This document shows positions 1-8,773 of a DNA stretch of 64,000 bases, piece by piece. The DNA comes from Planctomycetota bacterium. Its GTDB lineage: Bacteria; Planctomycetota; Uabimicrobiia; Uabimicrobiales; Uabimicrobiaceae. How positions within the stretch are numbered: the first letter of the stretch is position 1; the number at the start of each line of letters is the position of its first letter. The notes beneath the pieces were generated by a model. That model was not told the origin of the DNA and did no database searches. It was given only the letters and a program-made list of their open reading frames with translations. The position numbers and the translations under genes were made by a program. The DNA lies in the NCBI GenBank assembly GCA_029260735.1, contig JAJDCR010000079.1, positions 1-64,000 on the forward strand, in the 5' to 3' direction.

Positions 1-489
1 CATACTTTACGTCGCTTTTTTTGGCGTTATAGCAATTACCATATTGTTTACAACTTTTCTCTTGCTAAAACTATTCATATTTGGAAGCAATGGCCTTCTT
101 ACTCCTAATTTTATTAGTCTAAATACTTTTGTCAGGTTACTCAAAATAATAAAAATTTAGAAGAGTACCAGCAAATCGTAGCCCAAGGGCATTTCCCCAT
201 TAGCATAGGTCATATTCTTAGTGAAGACGAAAAAATTATTCGCCAACATATTTTAAATTTAATGTGCCAGTTTGAAACAACTTGGGAAAAAAGCTCTCGT
301 GCCCAAACTCTTTTTCAAGAGAGTGCCGACCGGCTTTTAGAGTTGGAAAAAGACAACTTAGTAAAGGTGAGCGAAAACAGCATAGAAGTTTCTGACCTAG
401 GGCGTATTTTTATCCGCAATATATGCATGGCTTTAGACGATCCTTTATGGAAAAAAAAGACTCCCCAACTGTTTAGTAAAGCAATATAA
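1..489 (+). pseudogene. 3' remnant of a HemN-like oxygen-independent coproporphyrinogen III oxidase
   Basis: The reading frame ending at 489 carries the C-terminal part of the radical-SAM enzyme HemN, which decarboxylates coproporphyrinogen III in haem synthesis without oxygen. Recognisable family features are an NLEEYQQIVAQG stretch, a GHILSEDEKIIRQHI helix, an NLMCQFETTW segment and the closing GRIFIRNICMALDD block. The same frame upstream still looks related (a KYFCQ segment just before NLEEY), but it has a TAA at 106-108 and a TAG at 115-117, so the frame is open only from 118. The catalytic radical-SAM half would lie outside the window. I read it as a gene broken by nonsense changes or an indel; a base-calling error near 105-120 is the alternative. 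Family assignment is fairly sure, the pseudogene status less so. Confidence 0.6.
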
Positions 490-518
490 AAGTACCGTAT
501 AGTTGTCGTACATTTTTC

Positions 519-547
519 TTGACATCCTCCTTTCTATCCAGTAATCT
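519..547 (+). promoter_or_regulatory. sigma-70-type promoter for the DUF4132 operon
   Basis: A TTGACA box at 519-524 is followed, after exactly 17 bases, by TAATCT at 542-547, giving an expected start near 554. It lies between the hemN remnant and the DUF4132 gene, whose ribosome site (GGAAAGGAG, about 583-591) sits 12 bases before the ATG at 604. Confidence 0.6.
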
Positions 548-603
548 TTGATATTTTCGGGCAACTAGTAATCAAAGTTCTTGGGAAAGGAGTTTTACGA
601 AAA

Positions 604-3600
604 ATGATCGAAACAATCCATTGGGACAAGAAAAGTCGAGAGAAAACCCACCCCCGTAGTCTTACAAATCCATTCAAATTAAAATCTACGACAGTTCTAG
701 CAAAAGAGATCCAAAAAAAAGCGACTCACTTGGATATGTGGGAAGCTGGATTAGGACTGACCACACCTACTCTTCGTAAGAACACCCAAGTCACACTCCA
801 AAAACTCTCTGATGTTAAATTAATGAAAGACTGGAGTCTTTCTCAAGCTGCTTGTTTGGGAATTCTTTTGGAGATAAACGAAAATCCTTACGAAAGAACA
901 AAAAGCAGAACCCCTTCTTTATATACAGAGTACCTTTTATCTTCTGAAGGAGCTGTTTTTACTTTAAAAGTCATGATGGAAGTTCGTGAGCTAGTGGAGA
1001 GAAGTGATGGTTTCGGAAGACAGTGCTGGCTAGTTCGAAAAACTCCCCAAACAACGAACTCTTGGGAAAGCTTCATGGATCTTCCGTTAGATGCCTGGAG
1101 TCCTCTGCGAAAATATCTTCTCACTTGCTCATCAAAAGAGTACCAAGAGGCCAGTCAATGGGCCCAAGAAACACGCTCAAAGACAGATAATCTAAAAGTA
1201 AAATGTTCCTTATCTTTTTGCTTTCCGAAAGAACCAGAATGGGCAGAAAAAGATTTTGAAGAGTGTTTAGAAAAAACAGAAAAAAATTTTTATGGAGCCG
1301 AGCAGATTTTAGCCCAAGGTTGGTGGTTGTTGTACTCCATCGAGAATATCTCTATCTTAAAAAATCACTTAAATGGGCTCGCAAAAAACTTCTCTGGACA
1401 TTATGCTTGGGCGATTCTTGACTTGATGGGAGAAGAGGCTATTGCCGTTTTGGAAGAAGTTCTCTCTGTTTACACAGAGATGGTTCAAGAACGCCATTGG
1501 CCTCTCTCTACTATCAATGAAAATCGACGATATATTTTGGAAGCTCTTTCTATTATCGAAAACGAAAAAGTGGGGAACATTCTGGCTAGCTATTTAGCAA
1601 CAAAGGGAATGGCAAAATACGTTTCTCCTTACTTTGAAAAATATCCTAAGATTGCACTAAAAGTCTTACCTCAATACAAAAAAGGAAACGTCGGAAAAGA
1701 AGCGGATAGCATTGTTAAAGGAATTGTTCGTTCTCAGCCAGATTTGGTCACAGAACTTCTTTCTCAGGTCGAAGGAAAAACCCAAGAGGAGTTAGATAAA
1801 TTAGTTCAAAAGAATAGCAGCCATATTAAGGAAGCAGAGAGTAAAGACATCCCCAATATCTTACAAAACCCTCCTTGGGAAAGTAAAAAATCCACATCTG
1901 TCATTGTGCTAAACGATTTGCCTACCCTTCCTTTTAAAACAAAAATTAACTGGCGGGAAAGAAAAAAGCCTCGTATTTGTATGTATGATCGTCCTCCCCA
2001 ACTTTCCACTCCCGAAAAAGACCGCTCTGGTTTATTAGACCTTCAAAACCGAGCAAAAAAAAAGAAAATCCATATGTGGGATTTAGATCGCTACACAGAT
2101 GGAGCTGCTTTAGAGTTTTGGAGCACGGCCTCTCCTAAAGTTTGGTATTTTGGAGACTCTCTTCTCTTCATTCTGTCTCGCTTTGATATCGATGCTATCC
2201 CTGGCTTTTTAAATTTACAAGGCAAAAGATCCGACCAAGTTCTAGAAGCTCTTGACTACGTCATTTCTCCTGAAGTAGCTCCTTTCATGGCAAGCTGCTT
2301 GCAAAAGGGACGTAAAAGCCAAGAGATTGCCCGTAAATGGTTCCAGCGCAATCCCAAAGAAGCTAGTCAGGGGCTCATCCCCAATGCTTTGGGAAAAGTC
2401 GGCCTTGAAAGAACTAACGCCGAGGCAGCTTTACGCTTCTTAGAAAGTGAAGGATACGAAAGCGAAATTTGTCAAGTCGCAGAAAAATATGGAAAAGAAG
2501 CTTTAGGTGCTTTAAAAAAAGTCCTTCAAGTTGACCCTCTTCTTATCTTTCCCCAAAAAATTCCTTCCTTGCCTGCCTTTTGGAAACCAGAAGCTTGGCC
2601 TTTGATTTTATTGCAAAATGAAAAAGGCTGTCTTCCTATGGAAGCAGTTGAGAATTTAGGTAAGATGCTTTGCTTTTCGACTTTAGAGGAGCCTTATGCG
2701 GGTTTAGAAATCATCAAAGCAACTTGCACCTCATCATCACTGGAAGACTTTACTTGGGAGCTTTTTTCCCAATGGCTACGAGAAGGAGCACCTAATAAAG
2801 AACAATGGGCTTTCACTAGTTTAGGGTATTTAGGAGGAGATAAGACTGCTCGAAAACTCTCTGGGCTTATCCGCAAGTGGCCAGGAGAAAGTGCCCACGC
2901 TCGAGCTACTCTCGGAATCGATATTTTAGCTCAAATTGGAACAGACTTGGCTCTTATGCACTTACATGGCATTTCCCAAAAAGTGAAATATAAGTCTATT
3001 CAAAGTAAAGCTCGTCAGAAAATGAACGACCTTGCTAAAGCCCTAAACCTAACAACAGAAGAGCTAGCTGATCGTTTAGTTCCTGATCTAGGCTTCAATC
3101 AAGAAGGAGTTCGGACTTTAGACTTTGGCCCGCGCTCTTTCCAAGTTTTTTTAGATGAAAAATATAAACCGGCCTTAAGAGAAAATGATGGTAAGAGCAT
3201 TAAGAGCTTGCCCAAAGAAAATAGCCAAGACAATCTTGAGAAGGTAAAACAAGCCAAAAAAGATTTGAGTTTACTCAAGAAAGATTTGAAACACTTCATT
3301 GAAACGCAAAAAACTCGTTTAGAGATGGCAATGTGTACAAAGCGAGCTTGGTCAGTGAATACCTTTCAAAATCTATTTTTAACAAACCCACTTCTACGCC
3401 AACTCTTTATCGGGCTTGTTTTTATTATTCAAGATAAAGATGAAAAATTTCTCTCTAGCTTTACCGTCAAAGCTGAGGGAACTTGCACAGATCACAAAAA
3501 TAACAAAACTTTGTTGCCCTTAGACGGGAAAATACAAATCATTCATCCGATGAACTTAGAAGAAGGTTTAAAAAAGGCTTGGCTAGATTTTTTTCAGAAA

Positions 3601-3993
3601 AATAAGACAACGCCCATTTTTCCTCAGCTTAAACGTTCGTTTTATCAAGCGACCCCAGAAGAAATCAAAGCCAAGTCAATTCTGCGCTTCCAGGGAAAAA
3701 GCGTTCCTCAATCTCGAATTCTAAAGCTAGAAAATCGAAACTGGAAAAAAGGAGAAGTCTGGGATTCTGGCTGGACAGAAGAAATGTTTAAGCCTCTACC
3801 AGGAAACAAAGCCGTAGCTTTTCTCCGCATAAGCCCAGGGCTGTGTTTAGCAGACCCCACGGAATCTTCCCCTCAGGAACTCAAGAAAGTAAACTTTTTC
3901 AAAACAGAAAGACAATCAGGAAACCGACTTTCCTTAGATAAAATAGCCCCTCTGCTTTTAAGCGAAATAATGTACGATCTGGAGGAAGTGTAA
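604..3993 (+). CDS. DUF4132 domain protein with helical-repeat body (MolR/YehI-like)
   Basis: This 1129-residue cytosolic protein has no signal peptide or membrane helix. The body up to about residue 820 looks like alpha-helical HEAT-type repeats. The region from about 829 to 1000 matches the DUF4132 family, with the FGPRSF motif, the NPLLRQLFIGLVF segment and the IQIIHPMNLEEGL segment; a short closing block at the C-terminus, ending LLLSEIMYDLEEV, is also typical. The biochemical function of DUF4132 is not established. E. coli YehI belongs to this family and lies in a locus with a MoxR-type ATPase and a vWA protein, as here. The next gene begins two bases after the stop, so they are co-translated or at least co-transcribed. 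I see no WGR domain at the N-terminus. Family call is good; role is unknown. Confidence 0.75.
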   Translation: MIETIHWDKKSREKTHPRSLTNPFKLKSTTVLAKEIQKKATHLDMWEAGLGLTTPTLRKNTQVTLQKLSDVKLMKDWSLSQAACLGILLEINENPYERTKSRTPSLYTEYLLSSEGAVFTLKVMMEVRELVERSDGFGRQCWLVRKTPQTTNSWESFMDLPLDAWSPLRKYLLTCSSKEYQEASQWAQETRSKTDNLKVKCSLSFCFPKEPEWAEKDFEECLEKTEKNFYGAEQILAQGWWLLYSIENISILKNHLNGLAKNFSGHYAWAILDLMGEEAIAVLEEVLSVYTEMVQERHWPLSTINENRRYILEALSIIENEKVGNILASYLATKGMAKYVSPYFEKYPKIALKVLPQYKKGNVGKEADSIVKGIVRSQPDLVTELLSQVEGKTQEELDKLVQKNSSHIKEAESKDIPNILQNPPWESKKSTSVIVLNDLPTLPFKTKINWRERKKPRICMYDRPPQLSTPEKDRSGLLDLQNRAKKKKIHMWDLDRYTDGAALEFWSTASPKVWYFGDSLLFILSRFDIDAIPGFLNLQGKRSDQVLEALDYVISPEVAPFMASCLQKGRKSQEIARKWFQRNPKEASQGLIPNALGKVGLERTNAEAALRFLESEGYESEICQVAEKYGKEALGALKKVLQVDPLLIFPQKIPSLPAFWKPEAWPLILLQNEKGCLPMEAVENLGKMLCFSTLEEPYAGLEIIKATCTSSSLEDFTWELFSQWLREGAPNKEQWAFTSLGYLGGDKTARKLSGLIRKWPGESAHARATLGIDILAQIGTDLALMHLHGISQKVKYKSIQSKARQKMNDLAKALNLTTEELADRLVPDLGFNQEGVRTLDFGPRSFQVFLDEKYKPALRENDGKSIKSLPKENSQDNLEKVKQAKKDLSLLKKDLKHFIETQKTRLEMAMCTKRAWSVNTFQNLFLTNPLLRQLFIGLVFIIQDKDEKFLSSFTVKAEGTCTDHKNNKTLLPLDGKIQIIHPMNLEEGLKKAWLDFFQKNKTTPIFPQLKRSFYQATPEEIKAKSILRFQGKSVPQSRILKLENRNWKKGEVWDSGWTEEMFKPLPGNKAVAFLRISPGLCLADPTESSPQELKKVNFFKTERQSGNRLSLDKIAPLLLSEIMYDLEEV

Positions 3994-3994
3994 A

Positions 3995-5278
3995 ATGTCA
4001 AACAGCATAAAAAAGATATGGGAAAAAGGGCAAAAACTCTCTCTCAAACCACTCCAAGGTGGATCATTAGAAATTTCTCTTTTCCAGCTCAAGACAATCT
4101 ACCGCTTAGCTTGGTTTGCTAGTGATGGAGCCGATCCTATTGTTCGCCTAAGCTCCCCAGGCGAAAAAATTTCCATCAAGTGGAAAAAAATAGATGCTCG
4201 GTCTCACTCTCTTCCTGACGCTACCATAGTAGGACATTCCTCTAGCTCTCTCAAATGGCAAGCTTTGCGAAATGTAGAAGACATTAGTGCTCTATTGGTG
4301 GATTTACAAGAAGGAAGTGAACTAGAGCTCATAACTATAGATGATGACCATCCGGTTGCTTGCCAAAGATACTCAGGAATAGTAAAAGATAAAATTTGGA
4401 CCATCACTGACACTTATCCTGAAATGACCCAAGATTTTCTCCAAAAGGCCGTTCAATTTTCTCAGCAAGCAGAAAAAGACTCTTCCATTGAAGTGGATGA
4501 TCCAGAGCAAGCAGCCCAAATCGTAAAAGCAGCAAGCTTAGAATTTGAAGGAACCCACATGAAAGTGGTCCAAAAAGGAAATAAAATATCCGCTGAAATA
4601 CAAGGAGAATTTGACCAAGGTATTTTTATAATGATGGCCGCCCACGCTTTTTATGTTTTACTCGGAGATGGCCCTTGGGATTTTTCAGAAATCCAAGCAG
4701 AAAATGAAGAGTCGGCCCGAGAAGTAGAAATCATGAACGAAAACTTAATGCAAGCTTTCCAAAACAAACCCATCACCTCACAACCACAAGGAAAGGCTAT
4801 CTGGAAAGGAAAAAAATATCAGTTTTTGCAAAGCAACATTCGAAAACTCGAGTACATCCTAGAAGAAGATATTGCCATCGTTGACCAAGAAATGTCAGAG
4901 CTTGGCTTAGAACCTCTAGGAGACATCCTCTGCGACAAATTTACTTCCGTCATTATGCGCGTTTATGTCGGTGCTCCTGAAACAGGAATCTATGGATGTA
5001 TTCTCGCCAGCACAGACGGCACCTTCGCGACAGAGTTCTATAGCTCCTTTGCCAATAACACTTCTCTAACAACCACCACTCATCCTTTAGCAGAAGACTT
5101 AGAGCGCAAAGGAATTTTTCGTAACGCATCGAAGAACTTCGAGACAGCCAAAGTTTATGCTGAGCACAAGGCAAGCCTGAAAGAGAAAAGATTTGCTTCC
5201 CCTCGGCGAACAGAGAAAGACTTAGTGGAATTCGCCCAAACGGTAGATGAATTTTTGACTCGGCAGCATTCTCGGTAG
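3995..5278 (+). CDS. Hypothetical protein, co-operonic with DUF4132 gene
   Basis: The product is a 427-residue soluble acidic protein that I do not recognise. It has no signal peptide, membrane helix or clear catalytic motif. The N-terminus (KPLQGGSLEISLFQ) reads like a beta-rich domain. Around residues 155-235 there is an alpha/beta stretch (EVDDPEQAAQIVKAASLE, then an alanine-rich MMAAHAFYVLLGDGPWDF helix), and the C-terminal part contains a VIMRVYVGAPETGIYGCIL strand region before a charged tail. A strong GGAGGAAG ribosome site at 3980-3987 lies within the end of the DUF4132 gene, two bases separate the genes, and no other promoter is visible. It probably works with the DUF4132 protein. 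Confidence 0.6.
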   Translation: MSNSIKKIWEKGQKLSLKPLQGGSLEISLFQLKTIYRLAWFASDGADPIVRLSSPGEKISIKWKKIDARSHSLPDATIVGHSSSSLKWQALRNVEDISALLVDLQEGSELELITIDDDHPVACQRYSGIVKDKIWTITDTYPEMTQDFLQKAVQFSQQAEKDSSIEVDDPEQAAQIVKAASLEFEGTHMKVVQKGNKISAEIQGEFDQGIFIMMAAHAFYVLLGDGPWDFSEIQAENEESAREVEIMNENLMQAFQNKPITSQPQGKAIWKGKKYQFLQSNIRKLEYILEEDIAIVDQEMSELGLEPLGDILCDKFTSVIMRVYVGAPETGIYGCILASTDGTFATEFYSSFANNTSLTTTTHPLAEDLERKGIFRNASKNFETAKVYAEHKASLKEKRFASPRRTEKDLVEFAQTVDEFLTRQHSR

Positions 5279-5531
5279 GAAAACATAGCGTAAACACTAT
5301 TAATGCAACTATTACCCAACGCAAATGGTGTTTGCGCAGAAATAAAACTAACCGACCTTAATGCACAATTGGTATCCCGAAAGAGATGTTAGATGTTAGG
5401 CCCAGGTGAAACCGGGGTTTCCAACGTATTCTATAACCTGATGTAAATGATGTAAGGCTGTCTCCTCCAAAACATCAAAAACGATTCTCAAATATTCCTC
5501 CTCGAAAAAAATAGCGAAAAATATCCTGTTT
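5279..5531 (+). other. Intergenic region with palindrome between the DUF4132 and MoxR genes
   Basis: About 330 bases separate the DUF4132 pair from the MoxR start. A short palindrome, GAAACC-GG-GGTTTC, lies at 5408-5421 inside a CCCAGG...CCGGGG context that resembles the repeat-rich spacer near 44 kb. I see no tRNA, no small gene with a ribosome site, and no clear terminator with a T-run. Confidence 0.35.
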
Positions 5532-5540
5532 TGTTATACT
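5532..5540 (+). promoter_or_regulatory. Extended -10 promoter for the MoxR/vWA operon
   Basis: TGTTATACT at 5532-5540 is a full extended -10 element (TG, one base, TATACT). No good -35 box is present at the right distance, which is normal for this promoter class. Transcription would begin near 5547, downstream of a possible TTG codon at 5531, and this supports the ATG at 5612 as the MoxR start. Confidence 0.5.
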
Positions 5541-5611
5541 CAAGACCATTATTGAGACAAGTGATTGTCTTTTTTGCACCTAAAACAATTGGATTATTTT
5601 TGAGGGACAGA

Positions 5612-6442
5612 ATGAGTTTAGAATTTTCTGGCAGTGATCAATATTACTTAAACCCGGAGCTCGAAGAGATCGTTAATATCGCTATTGCGATGGATAAACC
5701 TTTGCTTCTAACGGGGGAGGCGGGGACAGGGAAAACGCAGTTGGCTTTTGAGATTGCTCGTACCTTGGGTTTGAAGATGGAAATTGCTCGGTGCAAGTCT
5801 ACTTTCCAAGGGGAAGAGTTGTGCTATGTTTACGATACTATTTTGCGCTTGAACGATTCTCGCTTTGGTACGGAAAAAACCGAGAGAGATGTGGATAATA
5901 TTTGGGACTATTTGCGCTTTGGCCCTATCGGAAGAGCTTTCCAAGCTCCTGAGAGACGAGTTTTGCTTTTAGATGAAATTGATAAAACCGATGCCGATAC
6001 CCAAGATAACTTACTCGATGTTTTAGAAGACCGCTCTTTCATTATTCGGGAAATTAACCACCGAGTAGAAACTAAAAATCCACCTATTATTATTATTACG
6101 AGTAATGCGAAAAGAGAGCTTTCTGATCCTTTTTTACGGCGGTGCTTTTGTCACTTTATTCCTTTTCCTGATCCGGATGAAATGAAAGAAATCATTGCTC
6201 TCCATTATCCTCAAATCGATACGAAGCTCCGCGACTCCTCCCTAGATGTTTTTTACGGCCTACGGCGCAAGAGTTTTGAAAAGCAACCAGCGACGGCTGA
6301 ACTGATTGATTGGCTCGGAGCTTTGCAAAAACGTAAGAAAAAATCTCCTACCGAAGGAAACGAAGTTCTCTTCCGAGGGACTTTGCTCAAAAGAACCCAA
6401 GACCTACTAAATGAGAAAAAGACTTCTCGTTCCTGGAGCTAA
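5612..6442 (+). CDS. MoxR-family AAA+ ATPase
   Basis: MoxR ATPases are chaperone-like AAA+ proteins that act with vWA-domain partners to mature or activate target proteins. From the ATG at 5612 the protein is 276 residues. It has the Walker A motif GEAGTGKT at 35-42, Walker B VLLLDE at 117-122, a sensor-1 Asn in the ITSN segment near 165, and arginines at 176-177 after SDPFL. The start at 5612 is preferred because GAGGGA lies just upstream (5602-5607) and the likely promoter (-10 at 5535-5540) would exclude the upstream in-frame TTG at 5531. The vWA gene begins five bases after the stop, so the two form a pair. Family call is firm; the client protein is unknown. Confidence 0.88.
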   Translation: MSLEFSGSDQYYLNPELEEIVNIAIAMDKPLLLTGEAGTGKTQLAFEIARTLGLKMEIARCKSTFQGEELCYVYDTILRLNDSRFGTEKTERDVDNIWDYLRFGPIGRAFQAPERRVLLLDEIDKTDADTQDNLLDVLEDRSFIIREINHRVETKNPPIIIITSNAKRELSDPFLRRCFCHFIPFPDPDEMKEIIALHYPQIDTKLRDSSLDVFYGLRRKSFEKQPATAELIDWLGALQKRKKKSPTEGNEVLFRGTLLKRTQDLLNEKKTSRSWS

Positions 6443-6447
6443 AGTTT

Positions 6448-7638
6448 ATGTTTTCTCCTTTCTTTTATTTACTACGAGATATTGGCTTGCCAGTTAGTTT
6501 TCAATACGTGATAGAATTCTATCGAGCTTTTGAGAAAGGGCTCATTACAGACTTGAAGCAACTATTTTTAGTCACTCGCTTAATTTGCGTGAAAAAGGTA
6601 GAGCACTACGAGCTTTTTGAACGAGCGTTTTCTGCTTATTTTTTAGGGCAAGAGGATGCTTTAGATGTTCCCAATGAAGTGCATGAAGCTCTTATTGATA
6701 GCAAACCTTTTCAAGAGTGGTTAGCGAAAGAACTAGAGGCGGGCAACTTAACAGAAGAAGAAATTCGCAATCTCTCCTTGCCTGAGTTGTTAGAGGGTTT
6801 CTGGGAAACTCTCCTTGCCCAAAACGAAGAGCACCACGGAGGTAATCGCTGGATTGGAACAGGGGGAACCTCTCCTTGGGGGCATTCAGGCCGAGCGAAG
6901 GGAGGAATCCGAGTTCACGGCGCTTCTCTTCACCGCTCTGCCATAAAAGTTATTGGGCAGCATCGTTACATGAATTACTCGGGAGACAGCGATCTTCGCT
7001 CCGAAAATATTCGGCAAGCTCTTGGCATGATGAAACTCATGCTCCCCACGGGGCCATGCTCTGAGATAAATGTCGATAAAACCATTGAGAAAACTTGTAA
7101 AAACGGAGGAGAGATTGAACTGATCTTTGACCGTCAAATGTTAGATCGAATCAAAGTGATTCTTCTTTTGGACAACGGAGGCTATTCGATGACTCCCTTT
7201 GTTCGAAATGTTCGAACTCTTTTTTCCAAAATGAAAGATCAGTTCAAAGATTTAGAATTTTACTATTTTCACAATTGTATTTATGAAAATGTCTACACCG
7301 ATCCTCGGAGAAGCCAAACTTATAGCTTAGAAAAAATCGCAGAAAAAGACAAAGATACCCGTGTTTTTATTGTCGGAGACGCCAACATGGGCCCGAGCGA
7401 ATTATTTTCAGCCTATGGAGCCATCGATTATTATTCTACTCACAAAATTCCTGGTATTGATTGCCTTCAACTCTTAGCAGAAACATTTCCTTATACGGTT
7501 TGGCTCAACCCCTTAGAGAAAAAATATTGGCCCTACCAAAGCGTTACAATTACAGCTATTGCAAAAATTTTTCGGATGGAATCACTGACTCTAAATGGGT
7601 TAAAAAATGCCGTTGAATATTTAAATAGTCGCTCTTAA
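6448..7638 (+). CDS. vWA domain protein, CoxE-like partner of MoxR
   Basis: The protein has 396 residues and no membrane helix. Residues 1-125 are a helical CoxE-type N-terminal region. A glycine-rich segment (about 130-162, WIGTGGTSPWGHSG) leads into a vWA domain starting near 233. The metal-site motif is DNGGYSM at 242-248, a variant of the usual D-x-S-x-S, and VGDANMGPSEL near 310-320 is the second loop. Proteins of this layout are nearly always paired with a MoxR ATPase, as here. By analogy with the E. coli yeh locus, the DUF4132 protein upstream may belong to the same system. Whether the altered metal site binds Mg2+ cannot be told from sequence. Confidence 0.82.
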   Translation: MFSPFFYLLRDIGLPVSFQYVIEFYRAFEKGLITDLKQLFLVTRLICVKKVEHYELFERAFSAYFLGQEDALDVPNEVHEALIDSKPFQEWLAKELEAGNLTEEEIRNLSLPELLEGFWETLLAQNEEHHGGNRWIGTGGTSPWGHSGRAKGGIRVHGASLHRSAIKVIGQHRYMNYSGDSDLRSENIRQALGMMKLMLPTGPCSEINVDKTIEKTCKNGGEIELIFDRQMLDRIKVILLLDNGGYSMTPFVRNVRTLFSKMKDQFKDLEFYYFHNCIYENVYTDPRRSQTYSLEKIAEKDKDTRVFIVGDANMGPSELFSAYGAIDYYSTHKIPGIDCLQLLAETFPYTVWLNPLEKKYWPYQSVTITAIAKIFRMESLTLNGLKNAVEYLNSRS

Positions 7639-7663
7639 AGTGATTAAATACGTGAGTAAGTCC

Positions 7664-8344
7664 ATGAAAATAGCCCCCTTTGACATTATCTACCAAGATG
7701 AACACATCATTGCCATTTGCAAACCAGGAGGAATACTTGTTCATCGTAGTAAAGAATCTCGCGACAAAGTCTTCGTTTTACAAACTTTAGCAGAACAAAT
7801 TGGCCAGTACATTTATCCTGTTCATCGATTAGACCGAGCAGCTTCAGGGGTGATGGTTTTTGCTCTATCCTCAGAAGATGCTCGGCTCCTCCAAGAAAAT
7901 TTAGGTTCTTCGGAAACTCGAAAAGAGTATATTGCCTTGGTTCGTGGAATTAGTGAAGAGGAGTGGGAGATGGATCGCCCCTTGAAGAATGAAAACGGAG
8001 AGAAGCAAAACGCACGAACTGAGTTTAAGAAGATCGCTGATTTTTTCCGCTGCTCTTTACTAAGAGCTCGTATTCACACAGGGCGTAGACATCAAATACG
8101 ACGCCACCTTTCCCACCATGCCCATCAAATTATCGGAGATACTACCCACGGGAAGGGAAAAATAAATCGTTTTTTTCGAGAAGAATATGGACTCCCGCGT
8201 CTATTTTTACACGCCCGTTGGTTGGATGTTCGCCATCCTAGAAGCCAGGAAATGCTTCATCTGGAAAGCCCCCTTTCTTCTGATTTACGGGAATTCCTTT
8301 TGCGTTTACCGGAATTCCCAACTTCTCTCATCGATTCTTTATAA
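7664..8344 (+). CDS. truC: TruC-type tRNA/rRNA pseudouridine synthase (RluA family)
   Basis: Pseudouridine synthases of this family isomerise uridine in RNA; TruC acts on position 65 of some tRNAs. The protein is 226 residues from the ATG at 7664. It carries the catalytic motif HRLDRAASG with Asp57, the early IYQDEHIIAICKPGGILVHR segment typical of TruC, the TGRRHQIRRHLSHHAHQIIGD block and an RLFLHA motif near the end. GTG codons at 7640 and 7652 are in frame but would add residues before the family's usual start. It begins 25 bases after the vWA gene and is probably read with it, although no functional link is evident. Its specificity (TruC versus another RluA-family enzyme) is inferred from similarity only. 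Confidence 0.8.
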   Translation: MKIAPFDIIYQDEHIIAICKPGGILVHRSKESRDKVFVLQTLAEQIGQYIYPVHRLDRAASGVMVFALSSEDARLLQENLGSSETRKEYIALVRGISEEEWEMDRPLKNENGEKQNARTEFKKIADFFRCSLLRARIHTGRRHQIRRHLSHHAHQIIGDTTHGKGKINRFFREEYGLPRLFLHARWLDVRHPRSQEMLHLESPLSSDLREFLLRLPEFPTSLIDSL

Positions 8345-8417
8345 TTTAGTGTCACTCTAATGCAAAGAAATTAGTTTTTTCAGAAATGAAACTAAAGCAA
8401 ATACTATTTTGTTTAAG

Positions 8418-8485
8418 AGTAGTCAGTAGCCAGTAGCCAGTAGTCAGTAGTCAGTAGTCAGTAGTCAGTAGTCAGTAGTCAGTAG
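8418..8485. repeat. Tandem 7-bp repeat (AGTAGTC, about 9.7 copies)
   Basis: Nine full copies of AGTAGTC or AGTAGCC plus a partial copy run from 8418 to 8485. An inverted partner (TACTACTGGCTACTCC, about 8509-8524) lies downstream, so the RNA could fold back on itself. A further GGCTACTGATTTAC piece is at about 8712. Such heptamer arrays are prone to slippage. Confidence 0.9.
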
Positions 8486-8570
8486 AAAACCAAGAAATCA
8501 CAATGCTTTACTACTGGCTACTCCTAACTGAATTCAATATTTATAAGAGTTATAGCTCGATAGAAATCGT

Positions 8571-8669
8571 GACTCGATTCGTAATCTTAATCGTAATCCT
8601 AATCGTAATCTTTTTTTATTTTCGATTACGAGTACGATTACGAGTACGAGTACGACTCGAATTACGAAG
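8571..8669. repeat. Imperfect inverted repeat built of CGTAAT/ATTACG units
   Basis: The left arm (8571-8610) is a run of TAATCGTAATC-like units, the middle (8611-8622) is a T-rich loop, and the right arm (8623-8669) is a run of GATTACGAGTACG-like units. The arms are near complements and would form a long imperfect hairpin. The short open frame that crosses it (8503-8688) is low-complexity and has no ribosome site, so I do not call it a gene. The rest of 8345-8773 holds no other gene. Confidence 0.8.
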
Positions 8670-8773
8670 AAACAAAGTCAGTTCTTGATTTTACCCCGAA
8701 GCGAAGCAGGGGTTTGATGCTGGCTACTGATTTACTAATATGAGGCGTGTTCTAATTTCTAAGGTTTCTAAGC

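Noticed and set aside
5531-5611. TTG start for the MoxR gene at 5531
   Set aside because: It overlaps a good extended -10 element, has no ribosome site, and the ATG at 5612 has GAGGGA.
8503-8688. Open frame of 61 codons across the ATTACG repeat
   Set aside because: Low-complexity, produced by the repeat, with no ribosome site or family similarity.
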